Assembly: GCA_964526645.1 (NCBI GenBank)
Contig: CAZGJN010000003.1
Coordinates: 1-64,000, forward strand
Reading direction: 5' to 3'
DNA length: 64,000 bases
Source of the DNA: JADJNW01 sp964526645
GTDB taxonomy: Bacteria; Bacteroidota; Bacteroidia; Chitinophagales; Saprospiraceae
Below, in pieces: positions 52,044 through 60,680 of this stretch; the first letter of the stretch is position 1, and each line of letters opens with the position of its first letter. A model generated the notes under the pieces. The model did not search any database, was not told where the DNA came from, and saw nothing but the letters and a program-made list of their open reading frames with translations. The position numbers and the translations under genes are program-made.

Positions 52044-52349
52044 ATGACTATTCAAGTGCACGCGCCTTTTCCAGTATATGAACATCTGCAAGGCTTGATT
52101 GATGAAAAAGTAGGTAAATTGGAGACGTATTTTGACCGTATCCACGCAGCAGAAGTTTTTTTCAAGGAAGAAGAAAACAGGAGCTTTCAGTCGCCCAATG
52201 GTAAGGTAGTAGAAATTAAAATCGAAGTACCGGGGCAAGTCCTTTATGCGGATGATAATACAGATCATTTTGAAAAATCATTGGCAGGTGCAGCTGAAAA
52301 AATCCGGCGGCAACTGAAAAAGTATAAAGAAAACTTACTCCATCATTGA
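52044..52349 (+). CDS. hpf: Ribosome hibernation-promoting factor, short form
   Basis: A 101-residue HPF/YfiA protein that binds the 30S decoding region in stationary phase or stress. The pattern MTIQVHAPFPVYEHLQGLID, then KVGKLETYFDRI, VEIKIEVPGQVLYADD and the basic helix AEKIRRQLKKYKEN is typical, and there is no long C-terminal dimerisation domain. The ATG at 52044 was chosen over 51999 by comparison with the family N-terminus. Confidence 0.92.
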   Translation: MTIQVHAPFPVYEHLQGLIDEKVGKLETYFDRIHAAEVFFKEEENRSFQSPNGKVVEIKIEVPGQVLYADDNTDHFEKSLAGAAEKIRRQLKKYKENLLHH

Positions 52350-52401
52350 ATGTCGGTGTAATTTTTGAAGTTTTGTAAGCTTCAAAAAGATTATTTTGGG
52401 C

Positions 52402-53544
52402 TTACCACTTCAGGCGCACAATCGAGTAAACAGCCTGATGTGGCTGGCGGGTAGTGGTAGTGGCAGCTAATCGGACCGTGCTGGGTTTGCGATCTTCGTC
52501 GTGAATGATCAAAAGCGTTTTATCATCCAGGAAACAGATGCCTTCCCCCTTGTAAGGTATCTGAAGTGCCGTGCCGCTTGCTGTTCTAATGGGGAGTGGC
52601 GCTTCTTGTGCAGTCATTTTCGACAAAGGCAATACCCACAAATAAGTATAAAACTTTTTTTTGCTTTCATCTGCGACAGATTCTTCGTAAGAAGTGAGCG
52701 CCAGCAGGCTTTTGCTATCGGCGTGGTAAATTAGATCGGAAATCCCCAGCGGTTGCCCTTCCATAAAGGGTTGAAAATCATAGATACGTTTGAAATCAGG
52801 GTGGATGACGATGCCATCGGCGGTAGGCGTGTAGCTCGTTTCGATCAATGTAAAAGTGTAATCAAACTTCAAATAGCTTTCGCCCAATTCGCGGATACCA
52901 AAAATCAGGCGATTGCCGGGCAATGCTGCCAGCGCTTCTATTTTAAAATAAGGTACGCCATTTGGAAAAGCATTAGTAGTCAATACTTTTTGAAACGCTT
53001 TGCGCAGGTTTTTAGAACTCGTGAAGCCGCCCGTAGTAGTAGAATCGAGGTATTGTAGGTTTTCAAATTCCGTGCTATTCCAGGTAAGCAGCGCATTGTA
53101 GCCATCCCAATCGGGCGTGCTGGATTTAATCCGATCAAAAGCCGTAGTCGCAAAGAAGCGCTTGTCGGGGGTTTGTGTGAGGGCCTCAATTTTGATCACA
53201 TTTTGGAAAGCTTGTTCTAAGGCATACTGAATGTGAGTGCGATTGATTTTGTCAGCATGGATTTCAGAAAGGGGCACGGAAAAAACAGTGGAAAGCCCTT
53301 TGTTCGCAGGTACCGGCTTATCAATGGCAATCAGCAGGCGATTATCCACTTTGGTTACAGCCGATGCTTCACAAAAAACGAATGTGCCGTCAGGGTTAAG
53401 CAATCCTTCCTCGAAGCAATCAATGATGCCGGTATGAAGCACCTTGCCTTCTATTGTCGCTACTTTATCCAAATTGGTACGAATAGCCCGACAGCTATAC
53501 AACAGCAAAAGCAGGCTGAGCAGGTATAAAATTTTCTTGGGCAT
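52402..53544 (-). CDS. Lipoprotein with phytase-esterase/DUF3616-like propeller repeats
   Basis: A 380-residue predicted lipoprotein (MPKKILYLLSLLLLLYSC, lipobox LYSC, Cys18). The chain shows repeated blade-like patterns: VDNRLLIAIDKPV, IKIEALTQTPDKRFFATTAF, IEALAALPGNRLIFGIRE, ISDLIYHADSKSLLALTSYE and GICFLDDKTLLIIHDED. This resembles the six-bladed phytase-esterase-like or DUF3616 proteins. No catalytic residue is evident. Function is uncertain. Confidence 0.6.
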   Translation of the reverse strand: MPKKILYLLSLLLLLYSCRAIRTNLDKVATIEGKVLHTGIIDCFEEGLLNPDGTFVFCEASAVTKVDNRLLIAIDKPVPANKGLSTVFSVPLSEIHADKINRTHIQYALEQAFQNVIKIEALTQTPDKRFFATTAFDRIKSSTPDWDGYNALLTWNSTEFENLQYLDSTTTGGFTSSKNLRKAFQKVLTTNAFPNGVPYFKIEALAALPGNRLIFGIRELGESYLKFDYTFTLIETSYTPTADGIVIHPDFKRIYDFQPFMEGQPLGISDLIYHADSKSLLALTSYEESVADESKKKFYTYLWVLPLSKMTAQEAPLPIRTASGTALQIPYKGEGICFLDDKTLLIIHDEDRKPSTVRLAATTTTRQPHQAVYSIVRLKW

Positions 53545-53608
53545 AGTGCGGTATTATTTGTTTCAAAAGCGATAAACACAAAATCGCCTCAAAATAGCAA
53601 TTGGTTCT

Positions 53609-53616
53609 TATATTTG
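53609..53616 (+). promoter_or_regulatory. Bacteroidota -7 box for the hypothetical pair
   Basis: TATATTTG matches TAnnTTTG. It places transcription after about 53622, ruling out the ATG at 53614 and favouring 53683. Confidence 0.5.
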
Positions 53617-53682
53617 TTGAGTGTTTTAGCATTTCAGAAGCGAAAAGAAGAAAAAATCTGTTTCACGCACAAATGCTTGATT

Positions 53683-54417
53683 ATGAAGGAAACAATACCC
53701 TTGTTGTTATTGCTGATGTGTTCGATATGGAGTATTGCCCAGCAGGACCCTGCTAACAACCAACAAATGCTCGAGCAGGTAGGAAATTTAAGCCCTTTCA
53801 GCCCCGGCATAGTAGGATTTGACAATCGCTACGAGGGCGTGAAAGGCTCGCCCTATTTGTTTGATACCTGGACGAGTGGGCGTATAAAATTTGTTCAGAA
53901 AGATAGTTTGAGCCTTCCCTTAGTATTTAATGTGGACTTAGTGGAAAACCTCGTTTTTGTAAGGCTGAAAGGAGATTTGATGGGAACCGTAGCAACTGCT
54001 AAGGTGGAAATGATGGAATTGAAGGCAACGGATAAAACAATGCGCCAATGGATTGTGAAGCCAGAAAGTGCGATAGAAGGGGCTAAAAGCAGTAAACACG
54101 CTTTTTATGAGGTACTTTATGAAGGAAAATCCTTATCGTTATTGAAAAAAATGGAGAAACAGCTCCGCAAAGCAGATTATAAACAGGCTTATGGAACGGA
54201 TACCCGATACGATGAGTTTATCAGCGAAACGGGCTACTGGCTAAAACAGGGTGACACACCGTATCAAAAGATGAAACTTAGTCAAAAGAATTTTGAAAAA
54301 GGATTGCCTGGTTTTGCTGCGGAGATTAAAAAGCTGGCCGCAGAACACCGCCTGGATTTAAAAGAGGAAAAGGATTCTGTGCGGCTACTGGAATTTTTGG
54401 AAGCGTCCCGGCGTTAA
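53683..54417 (+). CDS. Secreted protein of unknown function
   Basis: A 244-residue exported protein (signal peptide MKETIPLLLLLMCSIWSIA, cleavage near IAQQ). The N-terminal half is beta-rich and has SPFSPGIVGFDNRYEGVKGS and GSPYLFDTW; the C-terminal half is helical and charged (LLKKMEKQLRKADYKQAYG, AAEIKKLAAEHRLDLKEE). I do not recognise a family. The next gene starts 26 bases after the stop and is probably in the same transcript. Confidence 0.6.
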   Translation: MKETIPLLLLLMCSIWSIAQQDPANNQQMLEQVGNLSPFSPGIVGFDNRYEGVKGSPYLFDTWTSGRIKFVQKDSLSLPLVFNVDLVENLVFVRLKGDLMGTVATAKVEMMELKATDKTMRQWIVKPESAIEGAKSSKHAFYEVLYEGKSLSLLKKMEKQLRKADYKQAYGTDTRYDEFISETGYWLKQGDTPYQKMKLSQKNFEKGLPGFAAEIKKLAAEHRLDLKEEKDSVRLLEFLEASRR

Positions 54418-54443
54418 ATATTTTGCATCAAAACTACAAAACA

Positions 54444-54899
54444 ATGAAATACTTAATCAGATTAGCACTGTTGCTGGTAATTGGTATTGTGGTGTACAAC
54501 TACTTTTTTGGCACAGCCGAAGAAAAACAACAATCCAAAGAAGTAATTGATACTGCCAAAAATGCCGGCAAAGCGGTTTGGAATTTCGGCAAGGAAGCCT
54601 GGGGGCTACTGCGCACCGAAAAAGATAAATTTGAAGAAGGGAAATATGACGAAGCCGTGGATAAAGTGGGTGGTTTGTTTGACAAATTGCGCGGGCACGC
54701 CAAAACGATTGAAGACAACAAAGATCTAATCGCTCGATTGGATGAACTGGAGCAAGAACGCCGGAATCTGGAGGATAAAATCAATTCGCCTACGCCCTAT
54801 GGTACTTCAGAAAAAGCACAAAAAGAAACCATCAAACGAGAGTGGGAACAACTCATGCGCGAAACCGAAGCACTGATGAAAGAAATGGAGCAGCGCTGA
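54444..54899 (+). CDS. Single-helix membrane protein with coiled coil
   Basis: A 151-residue protein anchored by one N-terminal hydrophobic helix (about 5-23), followed by a highly charged helical domain. Heptad-like stretches include KDLIARLDELEQERRNLEDK and EWEQLMRETEALMKEMEQR. No family is recognised. It follows the secreted-protein gene by 26 bases on the same strand. Confidence 0.6.
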   Translation: MKYLIRLALLLVIGIVVYNYFFGTAEEKQQSKEVIDTAKNAGKAVWNFGKEAWGLLRTEKDKFEEGKYDEAVDKVGGLFDKLRGHAKTIEDNKDLIARLDELEQERRNLEDKINSPTPYGTSEKAQKETIKREWEQLMRETEALMKEMEQR

Positions 54900-54923
54900 T
54901 CTTTTTGATTCAACAAGAATAGG

Positions 54924-55502
54924 TTAAACACGGACGCATTTTTTGAAGGCGGAGATGTTGTCAATCAATACATTGCCCCGACGGGAGAAGCTCTCTTCTT
55001 TGTAAAATGCTTCAATCAAAATATAATTGATGTCTTTTTTGGCCGTGAATTGCACTTTGTACGTTTGCCAGTCCGTGTGTGTTATCAATTTGGACTCAAA
55101 AAGTAGCTGATCCTTGCCGCACTTGCTGGCACTACCCCAAATGCGCACTTTGATCGTTTCGTTATAACTGGCATAGGTATCGGCATGGGATAAATCCAGG
55201 GTGAAATAGTAGCAATCTTTTGCTTTGATTGGCGATTTAAGCCGTTGCCCTACACTTTCCCAAGTGCCATCTTCCCGTGTGATGAGCCCCATGTAGGTGT
55301 CCCCTTCTGATGCCTCCTGATACACGCCCCAAGGACCCGGCATCACATCGGGGGTAGTGCCCAATTCACAAGGAAACCAACCAACGGGAACGGTAGCATC
55401 CTGAGGATTGCCCTCAAAAGAGGCATTGTCCAAATAGATTTGAGCAGTACAAGCGGCTACACTCAGCAGCCCGGAAATCATCAATATCAACTTTTTCATC
55501 AT
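54924..55502 (-). CDS. Exported protein with a carbohydrate-binding-like beta-sandwich
   Basis: A 192-residue protein with an N-terminal signal (start at 55502 or 55499); VAAC at about 15-18 could be a lipobox. The mature part begins YLDNASFEGNPQDATVPVGW and ends with FTAKKDINYILIEAFY and NVLIDNISAF. This is the pattern of galactose-binding-like/CBM4-9-like beta-sandwiches (N-x-S-F-E-G, then V-L-I-D-N-I). The ligand is unknown. The longer frame to 55580 is rejected because it overlaps the divergent ftsX promoter region. Confidence 0.65.
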   Translation of the reverse strand: MMKKLILMISGLLSVAACTAQIYLDNASFEGNPQDATVPVGWFPCELGTTPDVMPGPWGVYQEASEGDTYMGLITREDGTWESVGQRLKSPIKAKDCYYFTLDLSHADTYASYNETIKVRIWGSASKCGKDQLLFESKLITHTDWQTYKVQFTAKKDINYILIEAFYKEESFSRRGNVLIDNISAFKKCVRV

Positions 55503-55588
55503 TTTTGTTGAATTTAAAAAACCAATAAAAACCACACCAAATAAACGCACTAAATCGCTGAAATCATTCAAGCTAAACAAACTTTCCT

Positions 55589-55596
55589 TACCTTTG
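55589..55596 (+). promoter_or_regulatory. Bacteroidota -7 box for the ftsX cluster
   Basis: TACCTTTG matches TAnnTTTG, 23 bases before the ftsX ATG. No -33 TTTG is evident upstream. Confidence 0.5.
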
Positions 55597-55619
55597 CCTC
55601 TCGTTAAGCAATTAAGCGG

Positions 55620-56501
55620 ATGACAACCGGAATGGAAAAGAGTGGCTCGCGTAGAAAACCCAACTATGTGTATTCCATAGTAAGTGTCGCTTTGGTACTC
55701 TTTCTGATTGGATTGTTTGGGCTAATCATGCTGCACGCGCAGCGCTTGGTGAAGGCGTTTCGGGAAACGATCACGATTATGGTGGAACTGAGCGAGGAAG
55801 CAACTACAACGGATATTACTACACTGGAACAGTACCTCAAAGCGCGCAATTTTGTCAAAAAAGAAAGTGTACAATTTGTAAGCAAAGAGGAAGCTGCCCA
55901 GCAGATGCAGCGGGAGTTTGGAGAGGATTTTTCCAGGCTGGACTTGCCCAATCCTTACTACAATGCCTTTTTTTTCAATGTGAAAGCAACGTACATGCAA
56001 ACCGATAGCCTTCAAAAATTGGAAACAGCCCTGACACAGGCTTACCCGAAGGTGAGCGGCGTTTTTTACCAACAAAGTTTTGTAGATAATATCACGGAGA
56101 ACATCCAGCGATTGGGATTTTTTGCGCTGGGGGTGGGCATTTTCTTGGTGCTGATCGCGGCGGTACTGATTTATAATACCGTGCGGCTGGCGCTTTACGC
56201 CAATCGTTTTATTATCAAAAACATGGAGTTGGTAGGGGCATCCTGGGAATTTATTAGTAAGCCTTATCTGATTAGAGGCGTTGGACACGGGTTATTAAGC
56301 GGGCTATTAGCCACTGCTGGTTTGATTTTGTTAGTGCTGTGGGCGCATCAACAAATACCAGATTTAAAAGTACTGCAAAATATTGCCGGGTTTGTTACTT
56401 TATTTACTGGCTTATTAATTCTGGGTATTTTGATTAATACAATAGGTGCTTATTTCGTTATAAGAAAATATCTCAAAATGAGAGTGGACGATTTGTATTA
56501 A
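55620..56501 (+). CDS. ftsX: Cell division protein FtsX
   Basis: A 293-residue membrane subunit of the FtsEX complex, which couples divisome assembly to peptidoglycan hydrolase activation. The first helix (about 17-38) is followed by a periplasmic loop (about 45-165) with VSKEEAAQQM, then three helices: IQRLGFFALGVGIFLVLIAA, YNTVRLALYANRFIIKNMEL with the conserved cytoplasmic loop, and LILGILINTIGAYFVIRKYL. ftsE is not adjacent, as is usual in Bacteroidota. First gene of a run with DUF3098, uppP and truB. Confidence 0.92.
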   Translation: MTTGMEKSGSRRKPNYVYSIVSVALVLFLIGLFGLIMLHAQRLVKAFRETITIMVELSEEATTTDITTLEQYLKARNFVKKESVQFVSKEEAAQQMQREFGEDFSRLDLPNPYYNAFFFNVKATYMQTDSLQKLETALTQAYPKVSGVFYQQSFVDNITENIQRLGFFALGVGIFLVLIAAVLIYNTVRLALYANRFIIKNMELVGASWEFISKPYLIRGVGHGLLSGLLATAGLILLVLWAHQQIPDLKVLQNIAGFVTLFTGLLILGILINTIGAYFVIRKYLKMRVDDLY

Positions 56502-56537
56502 AATTTATTTTGTAATGAAGCGTAATTTATAATAAAA

Positions 56538-56852
56538 ATGAGTAAAAGCAAACCGCAAAAAAAAGTTGTAGTGACGACGACACCAAAAACGCCTCCTACT
56601 GCCCCAAGCCGATCTCGGCAGGCTACGGCCGCTCCCAAAGCGGAATTGGTTTTTGGCAAGCAGACCTATATTTGGATGGGAATTGGCGTTGTCCTGATCG
56701 TATTTGGCATGATGCTGATGTCGGGTGGGCACATGCCTTCGCCTGATGTCTGGGATGAGCAGCTCATTTATAGCTTTCGGCGTACAGTTTTGGCACCCAT
56801 GGTTATTCTGGCAGGCTTGATCGTAGAAATTTATGCCATTTTTAAAAAATAA
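56538..56852 (+). CDS. DUF3098 two-helix membrane protein
   Basis: A 104-residue protein with a basic, Ala/Pro/Thr-rich cytoplasmic N-terminus. Two membrane helices, YIWMGIGVVLIVFGMMLMSGG and VLAPMVILAGLIVEIYAIF, are separated by a loop with the DUF3098 signature DVWDEQLIYSFRR. The family occurs in Bacteroidota between ftsX and uppP. Its role is unknown; envelope or division is inferred from position only. Confidence 0.88.
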   Translation: MSKSKPQKKVVVTTTPKTPPTAPSRSRQATAAPKAELVFGKQTYIWMGIGVVLIVFGMMLMSGGHMPSPDVWDEQLIYSFRRTVLAPMVILAGLIVEIYAIFKK

Positions 56853-56878
56853 ACACACAAAGTAAAATTGGTATAAAA

Positions 56879-57694
56879 ATGGAAGAGCTTGTTCGGTCTG
56901 TTATTTTAGGCATTGTACAAGGATTAACCGAATTTTTGCCAGTGAGCAGCAGTGGCCATTTAGAACTGGCAAAATATCTGCTGGGCGACGAGAAGGTGGG
57001 GGAGGAGAGCCTGTTGATGACCGTCACACTGCATTTCGCAACGGCGTTGAGTACAATTGTCGTTTTCCGAAAGGATATTCTTGATATTCTCAAAGGTTTG
57101 TTGCAGTTTCAGTGGAACGAAGAAACTCGCTTCGCCCTGAAAATTATCATTTCGATGATACCAGCGGCGCTTGCGGGTATTTTGCTGGAGGAGCAGATCG
57201 AGCAAATGTTTTCTAAACAAATTTTATTAGTGGGTATCTGTTTATTGCTGACGGCTGTTTTGCTGTTCTTTGCGGATCGGTCAAAAATAATTGGCAAAGA
57301 GGTGACTTACCGCAACGCCTTCTGGGTGGGTATTGCCCAAATGATTGCCATTTTGCCGGGTTTGTCTCGTTCGGGCGCTACAGTTTCTGCCTCGGTTTTG
57401 TTAGGGATAGATCGTAGCAAAGCTGCCCGTTTTTCTTTCCTGATGGTTGTGCCACTAATTTTAGGAAAAATAGCCAAAGACCTCCTGGATGGCGCGTTCC
57501 AGTCACAGTCAAAAGAGGCATTTTTACCACTTGCCTTGGGCTTTATCGCTGCCTTTCTCACGGGCTTATTCGCTTGCATCTGGATGATCCAATTAGTAAA
57601 ACGCAGCAAACTTGGTTATTTTTCCTTATATTGTCTTATCGTTGCGATCCTCGCCATCGGTTTGTATTTTTTTAACGAATCCCACTTTCTATGA
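56879..57694 (+). CDS. uppP: Undecaprenyl-diphosphatase
   Basis: A 271-residue inner-membrane enzyme recycling undecaprenyl pyrophosphate to the monophosphate carrier for peptidoglycan and O-antigen. The motifs GLTEFLPVSSSGHLEL (near the N-terminus) and PGLSRSGATVSASVLLGI (about 160-177) are the two BacA catalytic signatures. About eight helices. The stop overlaps the truB start by 4 bases (ATGA). Confidence 0.95.
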   Translation: MEELVRSVILGIVQGLTEFLPVSSSGHLELAKYLLGDEKVGEESLLMTVTLHFATALSTIVVFRKDILDILKGLLQFQWNEETRFALKIIISMIPAALAGILLEEQIEQMFSKQILLVGICLLLTAVLLFFADRSKIIGKEVTYRNAFWVGIAQMIAILPGLSRSGATVSASVLLGIDRSKAARFSFLMVVPLILGKIAKDLLDGAFQSQSKEAFLPLALGFIAAFLTGLFACIWMIQLVKRSKLGYFSLYCLIVAILAIGLYFFNESHFL

Positions 57695-58422
57695 GTGCAG
57701 ATGAGATTCCTTTACCGAAATACGATTTTCTTGCAGGGGCAATGCTTTTAGTAAATAAACCAAAAGGCTGGACTTCTTTTGATGTAGTAAATAAAATTCG
57801 ATACAAACTCAAAAACCACCTGCGGGTGAGGGATATCAAAGTGGGGCACGCAGGCACCCTTGATCCTATGGCTACTGGCTTACTCATCATTTGCACCGGC
57901 AAAGCTACCAGGCAACTCCATGATTATCAAAACCTTCCGAAAGAATACACCGGCACAATGACCTTTGGGGCAAGTACCCCTTCCTACGATGCTGAAACGG
58001 AGATAGACCAAGTTTTTCCTACGGATCAGATCACCGCAGAACTCATAGCAGCGGCTCGGCAGCAGTTTGTAGGCAATATTGAACAAATTCCGCCCATGTT
58101 TTCAGCGATCAAAGTGGATGGTCAGCCGCTTTACAAAAAAGCCCGCAAAGGAGAAATCCTAAAAATCGAGCCACGGCCCGTTTCGATCTATGAATTTGAA
58201 ATCACCAGGATTGCCTTGCCAGAGATGGATTTTCGGGTAAGTTGCAGCAAAGGTACTTATATTCGTTCCCTTGCCCATGATTTTGGCAAAGCGCTAAAGA
58301 GCGGGGCGTATCTCTCCGCGCTATGCCGCACGCGCATAGGCAGCTATACACTTCAATATGCCTGGGATTTGGAAAAGTTGTTGGATTATATTGAAGAAAA
58401 TGTTAGTGCAAATGAAAGATAG
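57691..58422 (+). CDS. truB: tRNA pseudouridine-55 synthase
   Basis: A 243-residue RNA-modifying enzyme that makes pseudouridine at position 55 of tRNAs. The motif KVGHAGTLDPMATGLLI contains the catalytic aspartate. NKPKGWTSFDVVNKIR near the N-terminus and CSKGTYIRSLAHDFG near the middle are typical. The C-terminal PUA region is short. It is translationally coupled to uppP. Confidence 0.95.
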   Translation: MSADEIPLPKYDFLAGAMLLVNKPKGWTSFDVVNKIRYKLKNHLRVRDIKVGHAGTLDPMATGLLIICTGKATRQLHDYQNLPKEYTGTMTFGASTPSYDAETEIDQVFPTDQITAELIAAARQQFVGNIEQIPPMFSAIKVDGQPLYKKARKGEILKIEPRPVSIYEFEITRIALPEMDFRVSCSKGTYIRSLAHDFGKALKSGAYLSALCRTRIGSYTLQYAWDLEKLLDYIEENVSANER

Positions 58423-58439
58423 TCAAGCCCTTTGCTTCA

Positions 58440-58829
58440 TTAGTCATTCCGAGAGGCGAAGCGCCTGAAATTTTTCTTGAGGGCTTCAAAGTTTTTCACC
58501 AAATCGCCCATGCGTGCCTGCAGTTGTTCATGCTCTTCCAAGGCAGTAGCGCCTTCTTGTTTCAAATGTAATGCGATCTGATGCTTTAGGTGGTCTATTT
58601 TTTCCAGCTTTTTCTCAAAGATGCGCTGATACTCATCTACATGCTCAATGATGGAGAGATAATCGGGATGTTTTTCAACCACTTGGGTCAATTCATGCTG
58701 AAAAATTTTGATTTCATCCTGGTAAAAGTCCAGCTGACTGAGCCAATCGCGGTGTTGTTGGTACAGGGTGTTGTCATTCATGTTTTGAAAATAGGTCTTT
58801 TCGTGTGTGTTGCCACTGATATTTGTCAT
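58440..58829 (-). CDS. Small coiled-coil protein
   Basis: A 129-residue helical protein of unknown function. The start at 58829 is preferred over the frame to 58898, which overlaps the terminator hairpin of the next operon. Long charged helices include LYQQHRDWLSQLDFYQDEIK, then EKKLEKIDHLKHQIALHLKQ and MGDLVKNFEALKKNFRRFA, predicting a coiled coil. It converges on truB with 17 bases between stops. Confidence 0.6.
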   Translation of the reverse strand: MTNISGNTHEKTYFQNMNDNTLYQQHRDWLSQLDFYQDEIKIFQHELTQVVEKHPDYLSIIEHVDEYQRIFEKKLEKIDHLKHQIALHLKQEGATALEEHEQLQARMGDLVKNFEALKKNFRRFASRND

Positions 58830-58865
58830 CGTTTTTTCTTTTAGTACAAATTTTTGTTTAAAAAT

Positions 58866-58891
58866 GCCAGGACACATTTCTGCATCCTGGC
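58866..58891 (-). terminator. Terminator after the GerW/DUF2953 pair
   Basis: GCCAGGA (58866-58872) and TCCTGGC (58885-58891) form a 7-bp stem with a 12-base loop. On the minus strand it is followed by ATTTTTAAAC. Confidence 0.65.
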
Positions 58892-58921
58892 GCACCATCT
58901 GATAATTTCTTAGTGATCCGA

Positions 58922-59293
58922 TTAGTTTTTAACTACTTCGGTATTCTTTTTTTCCAAAAACTTTTCGATCAGATCAGGCACTTTTTCAAAAGCAGCCGAT
59001 AATCCTGAAGCGTGGCGAGTCGCAATAAAAGAGATCTGATCTTCGCGTGCTACCAAAAAGCCAATGGGTTCGATACCAATGCCGCCACCGGCACCAGCGC
59101 CCTCTCCGTGCCCTTGTTTGTTGGGGGCTTCGCCCTCTCCACCACCAGAACCAAAGCCCATACCGAGCCGAATGACGGGCACGCAATGAAATTCACCCAA
59201 TACAAATTGCTGACCAATAACGGTTTCTGTTTTTGCCTCTGATCTCAGGAATTCTGTTATTTGAGGAATCAGCTCTTCAAAATTCACTTTCAT
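58922..59293 (-). CDS. GerW/YtfJ-family protein
   Basis: A 123-residue protein. The pattern TVIGQQFVLGEFHCVPVIRL, then a glycine-rich middle (GMGFGSGGGEGE, GAGAGGGIG) and IEPIGFLV matches the GerW/YtfJ family, known in Bacillus spore germination but spread in non-sporulating bacteria too. A helical tail ends VPDLIEKFLEKKN. Its start overlaps the stop of the DUF2953-like gene by 4 bases (ATGA), the same pairing as ytfI-ytfJ in Bacillus. Confidence 0.85.
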   Translation of the reverse strand: MKVNFEELIPQITEFLRSEAKTETVIGQQFVLGEFHCVPVIRLGMGFGSGGGEGEAPNKQGHGEGAGAGGGIGIEPIGFLVAREDQISFIATRHASGLSAAFEKVPDLIEKFLEKKNTEVVKN

Positions 59294-59871
59294 GGCTTTG
59301 AGATTTTTTTAGTAAAAAAAACAGGAATAATAGCTCCAATAATTCGAGACAGTCTGTTTTCGATATGCAATAAAAGATTGGTTCTCCCTTCAAAATTTAC
59401 ACGCAATTGTCGTTTGGGGCTATCCAAAAAATAAAATACAGGGTACAAAAAAGCATTGATAACATAATCATCGGTATCCAGTTCTAACTTAAATTGCTTG
59501 ACGCGGAAAGTTCGCAGTACTCGTTTTGCCAGTTTCCAACTGAAGATGCCCCCCTTACGCTGTGTTGTTGGCTTGCTTTTTTTCGGAGGCTTGCTTGGTT
59601 TTTTACTTCCTCGCAAAGGATAAAAAGCTTTTCGCCAAAAAAACACGCGCAGCAATAGCACCAGTTCATTTTCAATCAAAAGCACTTGTACACCACCAAT
59701 GCCCTGCCACCGAACGGTATAGTCCTGCTGCCAAGTATCTATCTTCACGCTTATCGGTGCAAGCAGTAGCCACAAGATCATCAATAATAATGCGCCCAAT
59801 AAAATTGCCAATATCACAGCCTTTTCAGTTTTCTTCAATGTAAGTGTTGCAAAAGAGAAAAGCACTAACAT
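59290..59871 (-). CDS. DUF2953-like membrane protein
   Basis: A 193-residue protein with one N-terminal hydrophobic helix (about 18-40), then a beta-strand-rich segment (VKIDTWQQDYTVRWQGIGGV), a basic Pro/Lys linker (about 85-110), and a C-terminal segment FRVKQFKLELDTDDYVINAF. That layout matches the DUF2953 family (Bacillus YtfI). It is the first gene of a translationally coupled pair with GerW. Confidence 0.65.
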   Translation of the reverse strand: MLVLFSFATLTLKKTEKAVILAILLGALLLMILWLLLAPISVKIDTWQQDYTVRWQGIGGVQVLLIENELVLLLRVFFWRKAFYPLRGSKKPSKPPKKSKPTTQRKGGIFSWKLAKRVLRTFRVKQFKLELDTDDYVINAFLYPVFYFLDSPKRQLRVNFEGRTNLLLHIENRLSRIIGAIIPVFFTKKISKP

Positions 59872-59951
59872 TTCTCAATAGGTAGCTATGATTTTTATCA
59901 GCAGCTTATCGGAAATTGAAATAACTTCGTAAGCAAAAAAATCCAAAAACT

Positions 59952-60632
59952 ATGATCGGGAAAGTAAATCGAAAAAACCTGTTTTGGTTTCAGTTGCGGC
60001 GCTTTGTAGGTACGACAATCATCGGGGGCTTGGTCGTGATTTTACCCATCACCTTGCTGGTGCTTTTGGTGCGCTTGATTTTTAATTTTATTGCCAGGAT
60101 TATCGCACCGGTTGGTAAGATTTTCAATTTTTCGGACGATGTAGCCCAGTGGTTAGTTAGCCTGATTTCCCTTGTGCTTGTAGTCGGTGCTTTTTTTGTC
60201 GTGGGCTTATTGGTGCGTACGGAATTTGGTAAAAATTTTTTTAGAGAAATAGAAGAACGCTGGCTAATGTCTTTGCCTTTGTATAAAGTGATTCGGGACA
60301 CCGTGCGGCAGTTTATCGGGGTCGAAAAAATGCCTTTTTCGCAAGTAGTGCTGGCAGATGTTTTTGGGGATGGGGTATGGATGACCGGCTTTGTCACAGA
60401 TGAGCATACCAATGGCTATTTCACTATTTTTGTGCCTACTGCTCCCAATCCTACGAATGGCTTCGTTTTCCACATCCATGAATCCAAAATTAAATTTTTG
60501 GAAGCGAAATCAGAAGATGCCATGAGTTCGATCATTGGCTTGGGAATAGGGTCTAAGGTGCTTTTTGCAGCTCCAGAAAAAGAGAAGAAAAAGAAACCCA
60601 AACTACCTGAACCGCCAGTGACACCACAATAA
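59952..60632 (+). CDS. DUF502-family membrane protein
   Basis: A 226-residue protein with two hydrophobic helices (about 18-45 and 65-88) and the conserved family segment SLPLYKVIRDTVRQFIG, followed by VVLADVFGDGVWMTGFVTDE and FVPTAPNPTNGFVFHI. A Lys/Pro-rich tail ends the chain. DUF502 is widespread in bacteria and plants (COV-like proteins) with unknown molecular role. Confidence 0.9.
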   Translation: MIGKVNRKNLFWFQLRRFVGTTIIGGLVVILPITLLVLLVRLIFNFIARIIAPVGKIFNFSDDVAQWLVSLISLVLVVGAFFVVGLLVRTEFGKNFFREIEERWLMSLPLYKVIRDTVRQFIGVEKMPFSQVVLADVFGDGVWMTGFVTDEHTNGYFTIFVPTAPNPTNGFVFHIHESKIKFLEAKSEDAMSSIIGLGIGSKVLFAAPEKEKKKKPKLPEPPVTPQ

Positions 60633-60636
60633 AAAA

Positions 60637-60663
60637 ACGGACACTCCCAGAAAGAGCGCCCGC
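60637..60663 (-). terminator. Minus-strand terminator of the receptor gene
   Basis: Minus-strand RNA pairs GCGGGCGCUC with GAGUGUCCGU (7 Watson-Crick, 3 G-U) and is followed by a run of seven U residues. The plus strand lacks the wobble pairs, so it works only for the receptor gene. Confidence 0.75.
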
Positions 60664-60680
60664 TTTAAAAAAAGAATACC

